This document shows, piece by piece, positions 8,713 through 18,373 of a DNA stretch of 64,000 nucleotides. Numbering within the stretch: position 1 is the first letter of the stretch; each line of letters starts with the position of its first letter. Position numbers and translations under genes: made by a program. The notes under the pieces were generated by a model. It worked only from the letters and a program-made list of their open reading frames with translations, did no database searches and was not told the DNA's origin. Source of the stretch: Fuerstiella sp. Its GTDB lineage: Bacteria > Planctomycetota > Planctomycetia > Planctomycetales > Planctomycetaceae. The stretch covers positions 62,001 through 126,000 of the forward strand of contig JAQWOH010000038.1 in the NCBI GenBank assembly GCA_029245955.1. Reading direction: 5' to 3'.

Positions 8713-9195
8713 ATGAAGACACGTCAACGCTCATTCCCCAACTCTGCAGAAGCGATGCTGCTTGTTGGTGCGGTTCTGTTGCTGGTGGCCGGGTGTGGCG
8801 GCGCTGAAGAGCTTAACGGACGCGTTGCCATTGACGTAACGGTACAGGTCGGTGGCGAAACGCCGGAATCCGGCACGCTGGTGCTGAAGCCGCAGCGCGG
8901 TGTCCGGAGTCCTTTGATTCGCATTTCCATCGAGGACGGCGTTGGATCTGCGCCGGCGGAAAAGGGGCCTGTGCCCGGCGGTTACAGTGCCAGTTTTCGT
9001 TCCGGTACCACTAGTGGAGACATCGACGATCAGCTTACCAGAACCGGCCGGGAAATGCCGTCTGCCCGCGCCCGGGTGTCTGCCGCAAGTTCTCGGCAGA
9101 CAGACCGTTCGGCGCTAACGCCCCGAAGTGATGTGTCCGTGTCCGTTCCGGACGAGAATCCTGCAACTCTGCTTGTTTCTTTTGATGCCGCTTAG
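8713..9195 (+). CDS. Small lipoprotein paired with the DUF1559 gene
   Basis: The start at 8713 is chosen because GGGAG lies 4 bases before it and it opens a proper lipoprotein signal: a basic start, a hydrophobic LLVGAVLLL core, and lipobox VAG-C at about residue 27. A GTG at 8668 in the same frame would bury this signal. The mature 134 residues begin with a beta-rich stretch (VAIDVTVQVGGETPESGTLVLKP) of the kind seen in transthyretin-like lipoproteins next to DUF1559 genes, then a Ser/Arg/Thr-rich part. Its stop codon directly abuts that of the convergent OmpA-like gene. Function unknown. Confidence 0.75.
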   Translation: MKTRQRSFPNSAEAMLLVGAVLLLVAGCGGAEELNGRVAIDVTVQVGGETPESGTLVLKPQRGVRSPLIRISIEDGVGSAPAEKGPVPGGYSASFRSGTTSGDIDDQLTRTGREMPSARARVSAASSRQTDRSALTPRSDVSVSVPDENPATLLVSFDAA

Positions 9196-10020
9196 TTAGT
9201 TCAGGGACCGTGCCGGGTCCCAGGCAGCGACATTTGTCGATTCAGGCACGATGTATAGTTCGACGCGACGGTTTCGCTGACGCGACGATTCATCAATCCC
9301 TGTTTCAAGCGGCTGGAATCGGCTGTAGCCCATTGCGGCCATACGCTCGGGCGAGATTCCCAGAATTTCCAGCTCCGAAATCACCTGATCCGCACGATCA
9401 GTAGATAAATGCCAGTTCGTCGGATGCTCCGCAGCGGTACTGCCGCCGACCGCGATACGTTGATCATCGGTATGTCCGACCACCAGCACCCGCATTCCGG
9501 CGGCATCCGGGGCATTCACAAGGCTGACGAACTGCTTCAGCACAGAGAGCGCCTCAGACCGCAGTTGTGCACTGCCGAGATCAAACTGAACGTCTTCGGG
9601 AAACTTGTTCAGCCCTGTTAGTGGGTCGTAGTTGAATCCGGGGATGGTGCTGCCCCCGCCAAGGGACATTGGATCTTCGGATGCATCTGCCAGACGAGCA
9701 ACATAACGATCCTTGAGCTGCGATCGCTCAGCCAGCAGGTTGTCGATGCGCGAATTGGCAGTCGCCAGCTGGTTGGTGTTCTGATTGAGTTGCTGCGTCA
9801 GCATCTGATTATTCAGCTCCAGACCGGCGACAGTCTGGTTCAGGGCATTTTGCGCTGTCAGCAGGTTTTCGTTCTCGGCGAACAGTTCCTGAGACCGCAG
9901 TTGACTGGCGGTGAGGTGTTCATGCGCTGCACCGTGGCCAGGCAGGCAGCAACATCCGGTGGAGAGACAGGAGGCGACTGCAAGAAGCAGAATTGACAGA
10001 CTTGAATTTTGTAAGGGCAT
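9196..10020 (-). CDS. OmpA-family peptidoglycan-binding lipoprotein
   Basis: The ATG at 10020 opens a lipoprotein signal (MPLQNSSLSILLLAVASC...LSTGC), so it is preferred to upstream in-frame starts. After the lipid anchor there is a coiled coil (about residues 40-110, with NQ-rich heptads) and a C-terminal OmpA domain: VVGHTDDQR, then the helix and strand GYSRFQPLETGID...RQRNRRVELYIV. The Asp and Arg residues that bind diaminopimelate in this family are present. The overall plan resembles MotB- or Pal-type proteins that link the outer membrane to the cell wall, but no membrane-spanning MotB helix is seen. Confidence 0.88.
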   Translation of the reverse strand: MPLQNSSLSILLLAVASCLSTGCCCLPGHGAAHEHLTASQLRSQELFAENENLLTAQNALNQTVAGLELNNQMLTQQLNQNTNQLATANSRIDNLLAERSQLKDRYVARLADASEDPMSLGGGSTIPGFNYDPLTGLNKFPEDVQFDLGSAQLRSEALSVLKQFVSLVNAPDAAGMRVLVVGHTDDQRIAVGGSTAAEHPTNWHLSTDRADQVISELEILGISPERMAAMGYSRFQPLETGIDESSRQRNRRVELYIVPESTNVAAWDPARSLN

Positions 10021-10209
10021 GAGAATGGGCCCGAAGAGAGCTGTATCAGACTGGACGCCTTCGAATCGCCGTTCGTTCCGAGACGCAAAATTGGATGTGG
10101 CGTAGGATCGCCGGTGGGAGTTGTTTTTTACGTTTGCGGAATGATGTCGACTATGCACCTTTGAGAATTTTTCTGCATTGTCGTGTGCATTTGCCCATGG
10201 ATCTTCATG

Positions 10210-12921
10210 TCACTGGCGTTTCGCAGCATTTCCTGCCGATTCGGTTCCGGCATGACATACCTTCGCAATTCTCACCCGTGCTGCAACCTGCAGATGTTGC
10301 CGGTGGTGCGGCGGGGCCCGACGCTGGAGCTCCCGATACGGCGTGGTGGAGAATCGGCCGTCGCTGGTGAACGCAACGGAAACAGCCCCGCAGTCGCTGG
10401 TGTGATAGAGCGTCGCCTCGCCATAGACAGTGTGCAGCCTCTCCGAATTCTTTGAGTCGCGTGCGCTTACGATCACGGTGTGTGGCCTTAATTCCCCTGC
10501 TAGTGCGGCTGTATTGGCACTCGGCGAACCGTGGTGAGGGCTGACCAGAACGTCAACCGGACCGACATCATGAAATACTTGCTGACTTCCTTTGCCTTCG
10601 AGATCTCCCGGCAGCACGATGCGACGTCCGGCATGTTCCGCGATAAAGATCAGAGATTTTTCGTTGTCGTGGGCATCCGGCGGGAGATGCTGACGCTCAC
10701 GCTGCAGACACCACAATAATGATCTGCCAAATCGGGCCGAGTCTCCGCTGCTGAGGATTCGCACGGGCGTCCCCGTGGCGTCGGCCATTTGAACAACCGA
10801 CTGCACGGATGCCGACTTCGACGTCACGAAGTCTCGCGATGTCACGATCTCCGACACCGGGATTCGGCTCAGTATGCCTGCCACAGCGTTATAGTGATCG
10901 GAATCTGCATGAGAAATGAGTATGCCATTCAGGCTGCGGTAGCCTCGATTCCAGAGAAAACGGCAGATGACGTCGGCCGTTCGTTCGCCTCGATTCATTG
11001 CACCGCCGTCTACTAGAATGACCTCGCCGCTGGGGAATTCGAGTACGGCGGCGCTGCCGTGTCCGACGTCCAGAACCGTACATCGCAGATCGTTGAGCAC
11101 ACTCGGCTGTGTCGCTGCCGTGAATCCCGCCAGGACCGAGCAGTACAGGCCGCAAACGGCGATCCGTTTCAGCGGTCGCCAGCGGATCAGAAGTGTCATC
11201 GGCATCAGCATGTAGTAGGCGATCAGAGACCAGTCTGGGATATCCGCAATGTAGACATGACTCAGGTTTACGCTGGCCGTCGATTCGACGGTCTTTGTCA
11301 TGATTGCAAGCAGCCACGAGAATCCGGGCCCTGCGATCAACGCCAGTGACGGATGCAGCATGCCAGCGGCCAGAAGAACGAAACCGACACAAAGTGTCAG
11401 TCCGGTCAGTGGGATCAACAGCACGTTGACGAGGATTCCGGCGGGCGACAATACATGAAACGTTGCTGCCACCAGAGGAGTCGTGAGTGCCAGGATAGAC
11501 AGCATCTGCCGCCAGCGCAGTTTGAGCCGCGTCCACAGTGCCCTGAAAACATCAAGCAGCTTTTCAACCGGGTTCAGGGCGTCAGCCGGGACGTTCAGGT
11601 GCGGCTGGTCGGGCGTGCAGCATCTGGACACCCACCCAAGTGCTGCCACCGACAGAAAGGACAGCCACGCTCCCGTATCGAATACCAGATAGGGCTGGAA
11701 GCTGACCATGATGATTGCCGTAACCGACAGCAGGGCGACGATTCCCTGATTGCGCCGCACAAACTGAGCGAATACAAAAACGACAAAGAAAACAGTGGCC
11801 CTCAGGACTGACGGGCGCAGGTCGGTGATCATCGCGTAAAGGACACACACCGCCGCAGTCAACAGCAGAGCCCGACTGCGGCGAATGATGAATAGGTGAA
11901 AGATGCTCAGCAGAAACGTACACAGGATGCCGACGTGCAGTCCGGATATCGCCAGCAGGTGCATCGTACCACTGGCAACAAACGCATCTGCCGTTTCAGA
12001 CGGCAATTGATTACGATTCCCCAGCAACAGAGCCAGAGCGATGCCGTGCACCTGTTCTGGCAGGGTCATGACCAGAACTGAATGTGCTTCATTTCGCAAT
12101 TCGCTGATCCAGTAGCCGGCTGACCATTTGCTGCTCGGGATAACAACACGAATGGCGGAAGGATGATTCACAAACAGCAGGCCGGAAATGTGACGCCTGT
12201 TCAGGAAACGTGCATAATCAAATTCCCCCGGGTTTCCCGGGGCGTCAGGCCAGTCCCAGCGTCCCGTCAGCGTCACTTTATCACCCTTGTGCAGCATCGA
12301 AGTGGCGTTGCCGTTCACGTATACGTGGTAGTCGCCTCCCACATCTCGTGCACCCGACGAAGTGCTCAGAGACTGTGCTGAGATCAGGAACTGCGATTGC
12401 TCGGCAGTGCCGAAGACTCGTGGCGCGCTCTTTGACGAAGGTCGGACATGCAGGCAGGGAACAGACGCGATGCGTCCGGACAGCGTTAGTGTCACAGGGC
12501 CTTTTCGCAAAATGTCACTCACGGATCTCTGTGCAGACGGAGACACGTATCTTTGCCAGCGGACCACTCCGAACAGTACGAACGCCGCCAGCACGCAGAT
12601 GACACTGACTTTGTGATGGTGTTGTCGTCTGAAAAAGTATGCTGCGATCAGGCAGCCCGGACTTGCTGCAAGGAAGAGACCATGCGCGGCAGACACGACT
12701 GAACCCAAAGTGATTCCGCCGACCAGCGCGGCTGCTGTCCACGCACTGAGTGGCAGGTTCGGTCGGAGGAAACGCGTCAGCCGTGAAGATTCCTGATCCT
12801 GCCGACGAAAGGGCGTTTGGAAGACATCGGCCGAATCGTCCTGGTTCTCATGGAGATGCGGCAGAAGCAGTGTGCTCTTGTCCGGGCCGCTGCAGTCTGT
12901 ATCCGGTATATTTGCGGGCAC
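10210..12921 (-). CDS. comEC: ComEC/Rec2 DNA-uptake channel protein
   Basis: The protein has 903 residues. N-terminal membrane segments and a DUF4131-like soluble region (with GNPGEFDYARFLNRR) come first, then the competence domain with many membrane spans (from HLLAISGLHVGI onward). A C-terminal metallo-beta-lactamase domain carries the metal motif HADSDHY at about residue 671 and a later SPHHGS. In competent bacteria ComEC forms the inner-membrane channel for single-stranded DNA, and the hydrolase domain may degrade the second strand. It starts 24 bp after the nrdR stop and is probably co-transcribed with it. No other uptake genes are adjacent, but a secretin and a pseudopilin occur elsewhere in the window. 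Confidence 0.93.
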   Translation of the reverse strand: MPANIPDTDCSGPDKSTLLLPHLHENQDDSADVFQTPFRRQDQESSRLTRFLRPNLPLSAWTAAALVGGITLGSVVSAAHGLFLAASPGCLIAAYFFRRQHHHKVSVICVLAAFVLFGVVRWQRYVSPSAQRSVSDILRKGPVTLTLSGRIASVPCLHVRPSSKSAPRVFGTAEQSQFLISAQSLSTSSGARDVGGDYHVYVNGNATSMLHKGDKVTLTGRWDWPDAPGNPGEFDYARFLNRRHISGLLFVNHPSAIRVVIPSSKWSAGYWISELRNEAHSVLVMTLPEQVHGIALALLLGNRNQLPSETADAFVASGTMHLLAISGLHVGILCTFLLSIFHLFIIRRSRALLLTAAVCVLYAMITDLRPSVLRATVFFVVFVFAQFVRRNQGIVALLSVTAIIMVSFQPYLVFDTGAWLSFLSVAALGWVSRCCTPDQPHLNVPADALNPVEKLLDVFRALWTRLKLRWRQMLSILALTTPLVAATFHVLSPAGILVNVLLIPLTGLTLCVGFVLLAAGMLHPSLALIAGPGFSWLLAIMTKTVESTASVNLSHVYIADIPDWSLIAYYMLMPMTLLIRWRPLKRIAVCGLYCSVLAGFTAATQPSVLNDLRCTVLDVGHGSAAVLEFPSGEVILVDGGAMNRGERTADVICRFLWNRGYRSLNGILISHADSDHYNAVAGILSRIPVSEIVTSRDFVTSKSASVQSVVQMADATGTPVRILSSGDSARFGRSLLWCLQRERQHLPPDAHDNEKSLIFIAEHAGRRIVLPGDLEGKGSQQVFHDVGPVDVLVSPHHGSPSANTAALAGELRPHTVIVSARDSKNSERLHTVYGEATLYHTSDCGAVSVAFTSDGRFSTTPYRELQRRAPPHHRQHLQVAARVRIAKVCHAGTESAGNAAKRQ

Positions 12922-12945
12922 GGATTCCGCATCCTTGGCAAGGTC

Positions 12946-13407
12946 TTACTTCTGATCAAGATCGTTCAAAATCGGTTGCAGTTCGTCGACAAAGTCATTG
13001 ACGTCCTGGAATTCACGATACACGGATGCAAAACGCACAAAGGCGACTTTGTCCAGTTCGCGCAGTGCACTGAAGACCAATTCGCCAATATGCCGGGATG
13101 GAAGCTCGCGCAGACCATCTTCGTAAATTGCAGCTTCGACTTCGGAGACGACCCGGTCAATCTGCTCGTTGCTCACCGGCCGCTTATAGCACGCTTTTTC
13201 GATGCCGGCGCGAATCCGGTTGCGGTCGAATGGAACTCGGGATCCATCCTTTTTGATCACCTTGACGGGCGATTCTTCGATCCGCTCATACGTTGTGAAT
13301 CGGCGGCTGCATTCCAGACATTCGCGACGGCGCCGGATAGAAAAATCCTGACTGTTCCGCGAGTCGATGACTTTGGTTTCGTCGTGTTTGCAGAAGGGAC
13401 ATCGCAT
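12946..13407 (-). CDS. nrdR: Ribonucleotide reductase repressor NrdR
   Basis: The 153-residue protein matches NrdR along its whole length. A zinc ribbon (MRCPFC...[18 protein letters not shown]) is followed by an ATP-cone domain that senses ATP/dATP. NrdR represses ribonucleotide reductase genes by binding NrdR boxes. The start at 13407 is set by GGAGG 8 bases upstream and by the conserved N-terminal MRCP; the frame is open further upstream but not conserved there. No NrdR-box-like sequence was seen in front of it. Confidence 0.96.
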   Translation of the reverse strand: MRCPFCKHDETKVIDSRNSQDFSIRRRRECLECSRRFTTYERIEESPVKVIKKDGSRVPFDRNRIRAGIEKACYKRPVSNEQIDRVVSEVEAAIYEDGLRELPSRHIGELVFSALRELDKVAFVRFASVYREFQDVNDFVDELQPILNDLDQK

Positions 13408-13558
13408 AACGAAGTCCTCCGGATGGTGGAAGCCCGAACAAACCTCCCTGGCGTTCTGGCTGATTCGTACCCCGTCTGAGCTGTGGGGAAAGTCATGTTT
13501 TATTCTAACACCAACGGCAGTCACTTGAGAACCGACCAGCGATTTTCTCGCACTCCGC

Positions 13559-14242
13559 TCATTTTGCTGCCATCCACGTCGGATCGTCTCGGTGCCGTTG
13601 ATGTTGCCACGGATCGCCCACGTTGTGATACCCAAGTTGTTCCCAATAGCCAGGGATGTTGTCAACACTCAAGGTAATTCGCTTAACCCATTTGGCACTT
13701 TTCCATGCGAACAGACGTGGCACGACCAGGCGTACCGGACCACCGTGATCACCGTCAATCGGATCGCCATCATGTCGGTCCGCCAGCAACACGTCGTCGT
13801 GCAGCAGAGCTGAGAGTGGTAGATTTGTCGTCCAGCCGTCGTCGTAGCCTTCAATAACCGCAAATCGGCACTGTGGCTGAACGTTGGCTTGGTCCAGTAA
13901 CTTTGCGACAGACACCCCTTCCCACAGATTTCCAAGACGCGACCAGGCAGTGACGCAGTGAAAGTCTGAATAAACGGAATTTCGAGGCAGCCGACGAAAT
14001 TCCGGCAGCGAGTACGTTGTCGGGCAGTCGACCAGTCCGTCAATCGTCAACTGCCAGTGTGCAGAGACAATGTTCGGCACCGTGCCGGCATGCAGCACGG
14101 GCCACTTTCGCGTACGATGCTGTCCGTCCGGAAGGCGGTTCGCCCGCATGGTGTCCGGCGAAACTATTGTGTGCTGCGGCAAATGATCGCGGTCGGGAAC
14201 ATGTTCAGATTGATACTTGGGATCTGTCTTTGGGCTATACAT
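13559..14242 (-). CDS. Sulfite-oxidase-like molybdopterin protein
   Basis: The 227-residue protein has the fold of the sulfite oxidase/MsrP molybdenum-cofactor domain: [13 protein letters not shown] near the N-terminus, then [18 protein letters not shown], where the Cys would ligate molybdenum, and later [25 protein letters not shown]. No signal peptide or twin-arginine motif is visible, so it would be cytoplasmic, unlike MsrP. The ATG at 14242 follows AAGGAA; the longer open frame upstream is not conserved in character. The substrate is unknown. Confidence 0.85.
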   Translation of the reverse strand: MYSPKTDPKYQSEHVPDRDHLPQHTIVSPDTMRANRLPDGQHRTRKWPVLHAGTVPNIVSAHWQLTIDGLVDCPTTYSLPEFRRLPRNSVYSDFHCVTAWSRLGNLWEGVSVAKLLDQANVQPQCRFAVIEGYDDGWTTNLPLSALLHDDVLLADRHDGDPIDGDHGGPVRLVVPRLFAWKSAKWVKRITLSVDNIPGYWEQLGYHNVGDPWQHQRHRDDPTWMAAK

Positions 14243-14813
14243 CAGATTCCTTCTACTTGGTGAGTCTGCCGCATTATACTTCGCTGGGCCGACATCATGC
14301 CCAGCCAGGGCTCCACCTGCGGCCCGAATCTGTCGAAATCGTCTACATCTCATTCCCACAGACCCGTGTTGGTTTGCTGCACCGTGCCCTCTGTCGCCGG
14401 TGAATTGACTCAGATGATGCCGGGGCTCTCTGTTGGGAATCGAAGGCGATGCAATGTCGCAGTGTGAATCCGGCGAATTACGAACCGTCATTGTCTCCGT
14501 AATCTCCGTCGTGGGGGCTCACGTTTCCGGAAAACCATTGAAATTATCGGGAGCGTGGCGATTGTCGGGTACGTAAGTTGCCCTTTCAGGGGGTGGGAAC
14601 CGGCGTCGGGTCTCCATTGACCGTGTTTCGCTCGTTCTAATACACTTGCCGGTACAGAGGTTACGACAATTTGATGTCGCATTCGGGAACTCCTGTCGGG
14701 CCGGTCAGGCAGACTGTGTGACAGCTAGCCAGGGGGCAGTCTGCAGAAATTGCAGTGCGGTTCAGTCATGGGATCGCTGAGGTTACGCGTTTTTTTGAGG
14801 ACACACGTCGGAC
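14243..14813. other. Intergenic region between the molybdoprotein and secA
   Basis: No gene is supported over 571 bases. It must hold divergent promoters. The best sigma-70-like match towards secA is at 14617-14646. A T7 run precedes secA at about 14791-14797. Confidence 0.45.
14617..14646 (+). promoter_or_regulatory. Candidate sigma-70 promoter for secA
   Basis: TTGACC (5 of 6 to consensus), an 18-base spacer, then TACACT (4 of 6), about 170 bases before the secA start. Plausible but unproven. Confidence 0.3.
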
Positions 14814-17800
14814 ATGGAATGGCTGGATAGAGTTGGTGACTTCTTCACCTTAGCGACTGGTAAGATCGAACGCGGAATGACTTCAGTATTCGGCTCCTCA
14901 AATGAGAAGCGAATCAAGAAGATCGGTTTCGTATGCGACAAGCACGGCAAGGTGACTATCACCCCCGGTTCACTAATTGACCGAATTAACGGCCTTGAGC
15001 CTGCGTGGCAGGCTAAAACCAACGAAGAACTGCTGCAGACGACCGCGATTTTTCGTGACCGCCTCGCCGCTGGTGAAACGGTCGATGATCTGCTGCCCGA
15101 TGCATTCGCGGCCGTGCGTGAATCCGGTCGACGGTTTCTGAAAATGCGTCACTACGACGTACAGCTTGTGGGAGGGTGGATTCTGCACAACGGCATGATT
15201 GCGGAAATGGTTACTGGAGAAGGCAAAACTCTGGTTGCCACCCTGGCGACGTTTCTTAACGCAATTGCCGGCAAAGTTCATGTCATCACGGTGAACGACT
15301 ATCTGGCTCGCCGTGACATGGAATGGATGGGCCCCATTCATATCAATCTGGGAATGACAATCGGCGCCATTCAGTCCGACATGGGCCCGCAGGAGCGGCA
15401 GCAGCACTATGCCTGCGATATTACGTATGGCACAAGTAATCAGTTTGGCTTTGATTACCTGCGCGACAACATGAAGCCGACAAAGGAGCTGCAGGTTCAG
15501 GGAGCTCTGGACTACGCGATCGTGGATGAGATCGACAATATTCTGATCGATGAAGCTCGCACACCGCTGATTATTTCCGGTCCTGCGCACGACAATCTGG
15601 ACAAGTACCCCAAGGCCAACACGATTGCCCGACAGTTACGATCTGATGTGGATTTTGAAGTCAAGGAGAAGGAACACACCTGTCACCTGACCGAAGAAGG
15701 TACTCGCCGCGCTGAAGAACTCGCTGGTGTTGACAGCTTTTACACGGCCGGAAACATGGAGTGGCCGCATCTGATCGACAACTCGTTAAAGGCGCATCAC
15801 CTGTACAAAAAGGACGTTCACTACGTCGTTGAACGCGGCGAAGTTGTGATCGTGGACGAGAATACCGGTCGCAAGATGGAAGGTCGCCAGTGGAGTGATG
15901 GCCTGCATCAGGCCGTGGAAGCGAAGGAAGGCATGAAAATCAAGGCCGAGTCACAGACGCTGGCCACGATTACCCTGCAGAATTATTTCAAGCTGTACGG
16001 CAAGCTGGCCGGCATGACCGGAACGGCGATGACGGAAGCAGAAGAGTTCTGGAAGATTTATCAGCTGGACGTCATGGCTGTTCCGACGAACAGAGTCATG
16101 GAGCGTATTAATCATCCGGACAATATTTACGGCACGGATAAAGAAAAATGGAACGCGGTTGTTCTGGAAATTCAGGAGGTTCATAAGACGGGGCGACCGA
16201 TTCTGGTGGGCACAACGTCGATCGAAACGTCCGAACTGGTCAGCAATAAGCTGACGAAACGAGGTATCAAACATGATGTCTTAAACGCAAAGCAGCACGA
16301 ACGCGAAGCCGAAATTGTTGCTCAGGCGGGACGACGTGGTGCCGTGACGATCGCGACAAACATGGCCGGTCGCGGTACTGACATCATACTGGGCGGAAAC
16401 CCGGAGCACTCGGCATGGGAGGAACTAAAGACCAGGTACGAATCAAGGCTGGAAGTCCCGAAATCCGAGTGGGATGAGTTGACCGATCAAATCGCTGAAC
16501 GAGGCGGTATGAAGGTCGAGGCCGCAGAGATTCAGGAATGTGGCGGTCTGCACGTTGTTGGTACTGAGCGGCACGATTCCCGCCGCATCGATCTGCAGTT
16601 GCGCGGACGCGCCGGTCGGCAGGGAGATCCGGGATCCAGTCGATTCTTCATCTCGCTTGACGACAAGCTGATGCGGTTGTTCGCCGGTGACTTTGTTAAA
16701 AAGGTTATGCAGTGGGCGGGGCTGGAGGACGGCGAACCTATCATCAGCGCCATGGTTACTCGGAAGGTTGAAGGTGCCCAGAAGAAGATTGAAGAACGTC
16801 ATTTTGATCAGCGAAAGAATCTTCTTGAGTACGACGAAGTAATGGACGAGCAGAGGATGCGGACGTACTCATACCGTCAGAATATTCTGGACGGCGCGGA
16901 CTGTCGCGATCTGCTGGTTGGCATGATGGACGACCAGATTGATCACTGGGTAAGCCACTTTCTGAACAGCGATTACCGTAACGAAACAGTGGTCGAGTGG
17001 GCCGCCCAGAAGCTGCATCTGGAACTGGATGCGAGGCAGTTGCGCGGCTATGACCGGAATCAGCTGGAAGATTATCTGCGTGACGAAGCGGAGCGTCAGT
17101 ACGACGGAGTCATCTTTGAACAGATGGAAGTCCATCTTCCGGAAGAAGGTGGGGATCAGGACGAAGACATTACTCGCCAGTGGAACTGGGTCGCACTGAC
17201 AAAGTGGGCCAACGTTTACTTCGGCCTGAATCTGCATGACCGGGATCTGCCGAAGATTGATCGGGCTGACCTGCAGATTCACCTGCTGGAACTGGCGCGG
17301 GGATTTATCAGCCGTTGGGACCTGAAGATTCTGGATGAGTTCCTGGATGCTGACTTCGAACGTAAATCCCTGTGCGGCTGGGCTCAGCACCACTTTACGC
17401 TGAACATCACTGTGGAAGACCTTGCGGGAAAAGAACTAAACGAGATTGAGGATTATCTGAAGGAACTTGTTCGAAAACGCTACGACGAAAAGGAAGTCAC
17501 GTTTCCCGTCAATGTCGGCCTGAGTAGTTTCCTGTCCGGTGACGGTTCCCAGGGCGAAAAATACAATCGTGAGAAGCTGTGTCGCTGGGCGAATGCACGA
17601 TTCAAACGGGAATTTTCGCCCGAACAGTTTGCATCGATGTCGACACAGCAGATTCTTGACCTGCTGATTGACACGAGTCGCGACTATTTGAAAAGCAGGC
17701 CGGATTCTCGAATGATTGAGTCGAGGCTGCTGGAGCTGCTGCCTGATTCTGACAACGCCGCAACTCGAGTGACTCCGGAGCAGGCGCAACAGGTGGCCGA

Positions 17801-18359
17801 ATGGGCCGACAAAGAAATTCACTGGACGGTGGACCGGGAAAAAGTGCACTCGATGCGGCCATCGGAAGCACGAACCCGGTTTTTGCAGGGTGTTGACCAC
17901 GCCTTCCGTCCCGAACTGCGTCAGACAGAGCGATCGGTGCTTCTGGAAATTGTTGACACAGCGTGGAAGGATCACTTGTATTACATGGGGCATCTTCGCC
18001 AGGGAATCGGCTTTGTCGGTTATGCCCAGAAAGATCCCAAGACTGAGTACAAACGCGAAGGACGCAAGGCGTTTCTGGCCATGTGGGAACGCATCGACGA
18101 ACAGGTGACTCAGGCCATCTTTCGAATTGAACAGGAAAGCCCCGCGTTCGTCGGATCACTGTGGAAGGTCACCGCCACCGAACAGGACGTGGCGCCGCCG
18201 ATAGACGATGCGGTCGACAAATATCAGACCAGTGGTGCGGAACCGGGAGAAGGGAACAAGGCTGTAGATCCTATCGTCAACGCTTCGCCCAAGGTTGGCC
18301 GCAACGACCCGTGTCCCTGTGGCAGTGGTAAGAAGTACAAGAAATGTTGCGGTAAGTAG
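14814..18359 (+). CDS. secA: Preprotein translocase ATPase SecA, enlarged
   Basis: SecA is the motor that drives proteins through SecYEG. Visible parts are Walker A in VTGEGKT (G135-T139), a DEID motif in place of DEAD, a preprotein crosslinking region, the second nucleotide-binding domain (TNMAGRGTDI; QLRGRAGRQGDPG), the scaffold and wing (LRQGIGFVGYAQKDP), and a C-terminal SEC-C zinc motif PCPCGSGKKYKKCC that binds SecB or ribosomes. At 1181 residues it is about 280 longer than E. coli SecA. The extra length lies between about 720 and 1010, where W-A-containing units recur at W729, W798, W856, W925 and W997. waaA follows after 14 bases and is probably co-transcribed. Confidence 0.97.
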   Translation: MEWLDRVGDFFTLATGKIERGMTSVFGSSNEKRIKKIGFVCDKHGKVTITPGSLIDRINGLEPAWQAKTNEELLQTTAIFRDRLAAGETVDDLLPDAFAAVRESGRRFLKMRHYDVQLVGGWILHNGMIAEMVTGEGKTLVATLATFLNAIAGKVHVITVNDYLARRDMEWMGPIHINLGMTIGAIQSDMGPQERQQHYACDITYGTSNQFGFDYLRDNMKPTKELQVQGALDYAIVDEIDNILIDEARTPLIISGPAHDNLDKYPKANTIARQLRSDVDFEVKEKEHTCHLTEEGTRRAEELAGVDSFYTAGNMEWPHLIDNSLKAHHLYKKDVHYVVERGEVVIVDENTGRKMEGRQWSDGLHQAVEAKEGMKIKAESQTLATITLQNYFKLYGKLAGMTGTAMTEAEEFWKIYQLDVMAVPTNRVMERINHPDNIYGTDKEKWNAVVLEIQEVHKTGRPILVGTTSIETSELVSNKLTKRGIKHDVLNAKQHEREAEIVAQAGRRGAVTIATNMAGRGTDIILGGNPEHSAWEELKTRYESRLEVPKSEWDELTDQIAERGGMKVEAAEIQECGGLHVVGTERHDSRRIDLQLRGRAGRQGDPGSSRFFISLDDKLMRLFAGDFVKKVMQWAGLEDGEPIISAMVTRKVEGAQKKIEERHFDQRKNLLEYDEVMDEQRMRTYSYRQNILDGADCRDLLVGMMDDQIDHWVSHFLNSDYRNETVVEWAAQKLHLELDARQLRGYDRNQLEDYLRDEAERQYDGVIFEQMEVHLPEEGGDQDEDITRQWNWVALTKWANVYFGLNLHDRDLPKIDRADLQIHLLELARGFISRWDLKILDEFLDADFERKSLCGWAQHHFTLNITVEDLAGKELNEIEDYLKELVRKRYDEKEVTFPVNVGLSSFLSGDGSQGEKYNREKLCRWANARFKREFSPEQFASMSTQQILDLLIDTSRDYLKSRPDSRMIESRLLELLPDSDNAATRVTPEQAQQVAEWADKEIHWTVDREKVHSMRPSEARTRFLQGVDHAFRPELRQTERSVLLEIVDTAWKDHLYYMGHLRQGIGFVGYAQKDPKTEYKREGRKAFLAMWERIDEQVTQAIFRIEQESPAFVGSLWKVTATEQDVAPPIDDAVDKYQTSGAEPGEGNKAVDPIVNASPKVGRNDPCPCGSGKKYKKCCGK

Positions 18360-18373
18360 TTGCGCAGACCGGA

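Noticed and set aside
13408..13668. Longer N-terminus for NrdR
   Set aside because: NrdR begins with MRCP; the upstream frame has no conserved sequence and GGAGG sits before 13407.
14243..14491. Longer N-terminus for the molybdoprotein (start at 14491)
   Set aside because: The extra 83 residues are low in family character, and the ATG at 14242 has AAGGAA in front.
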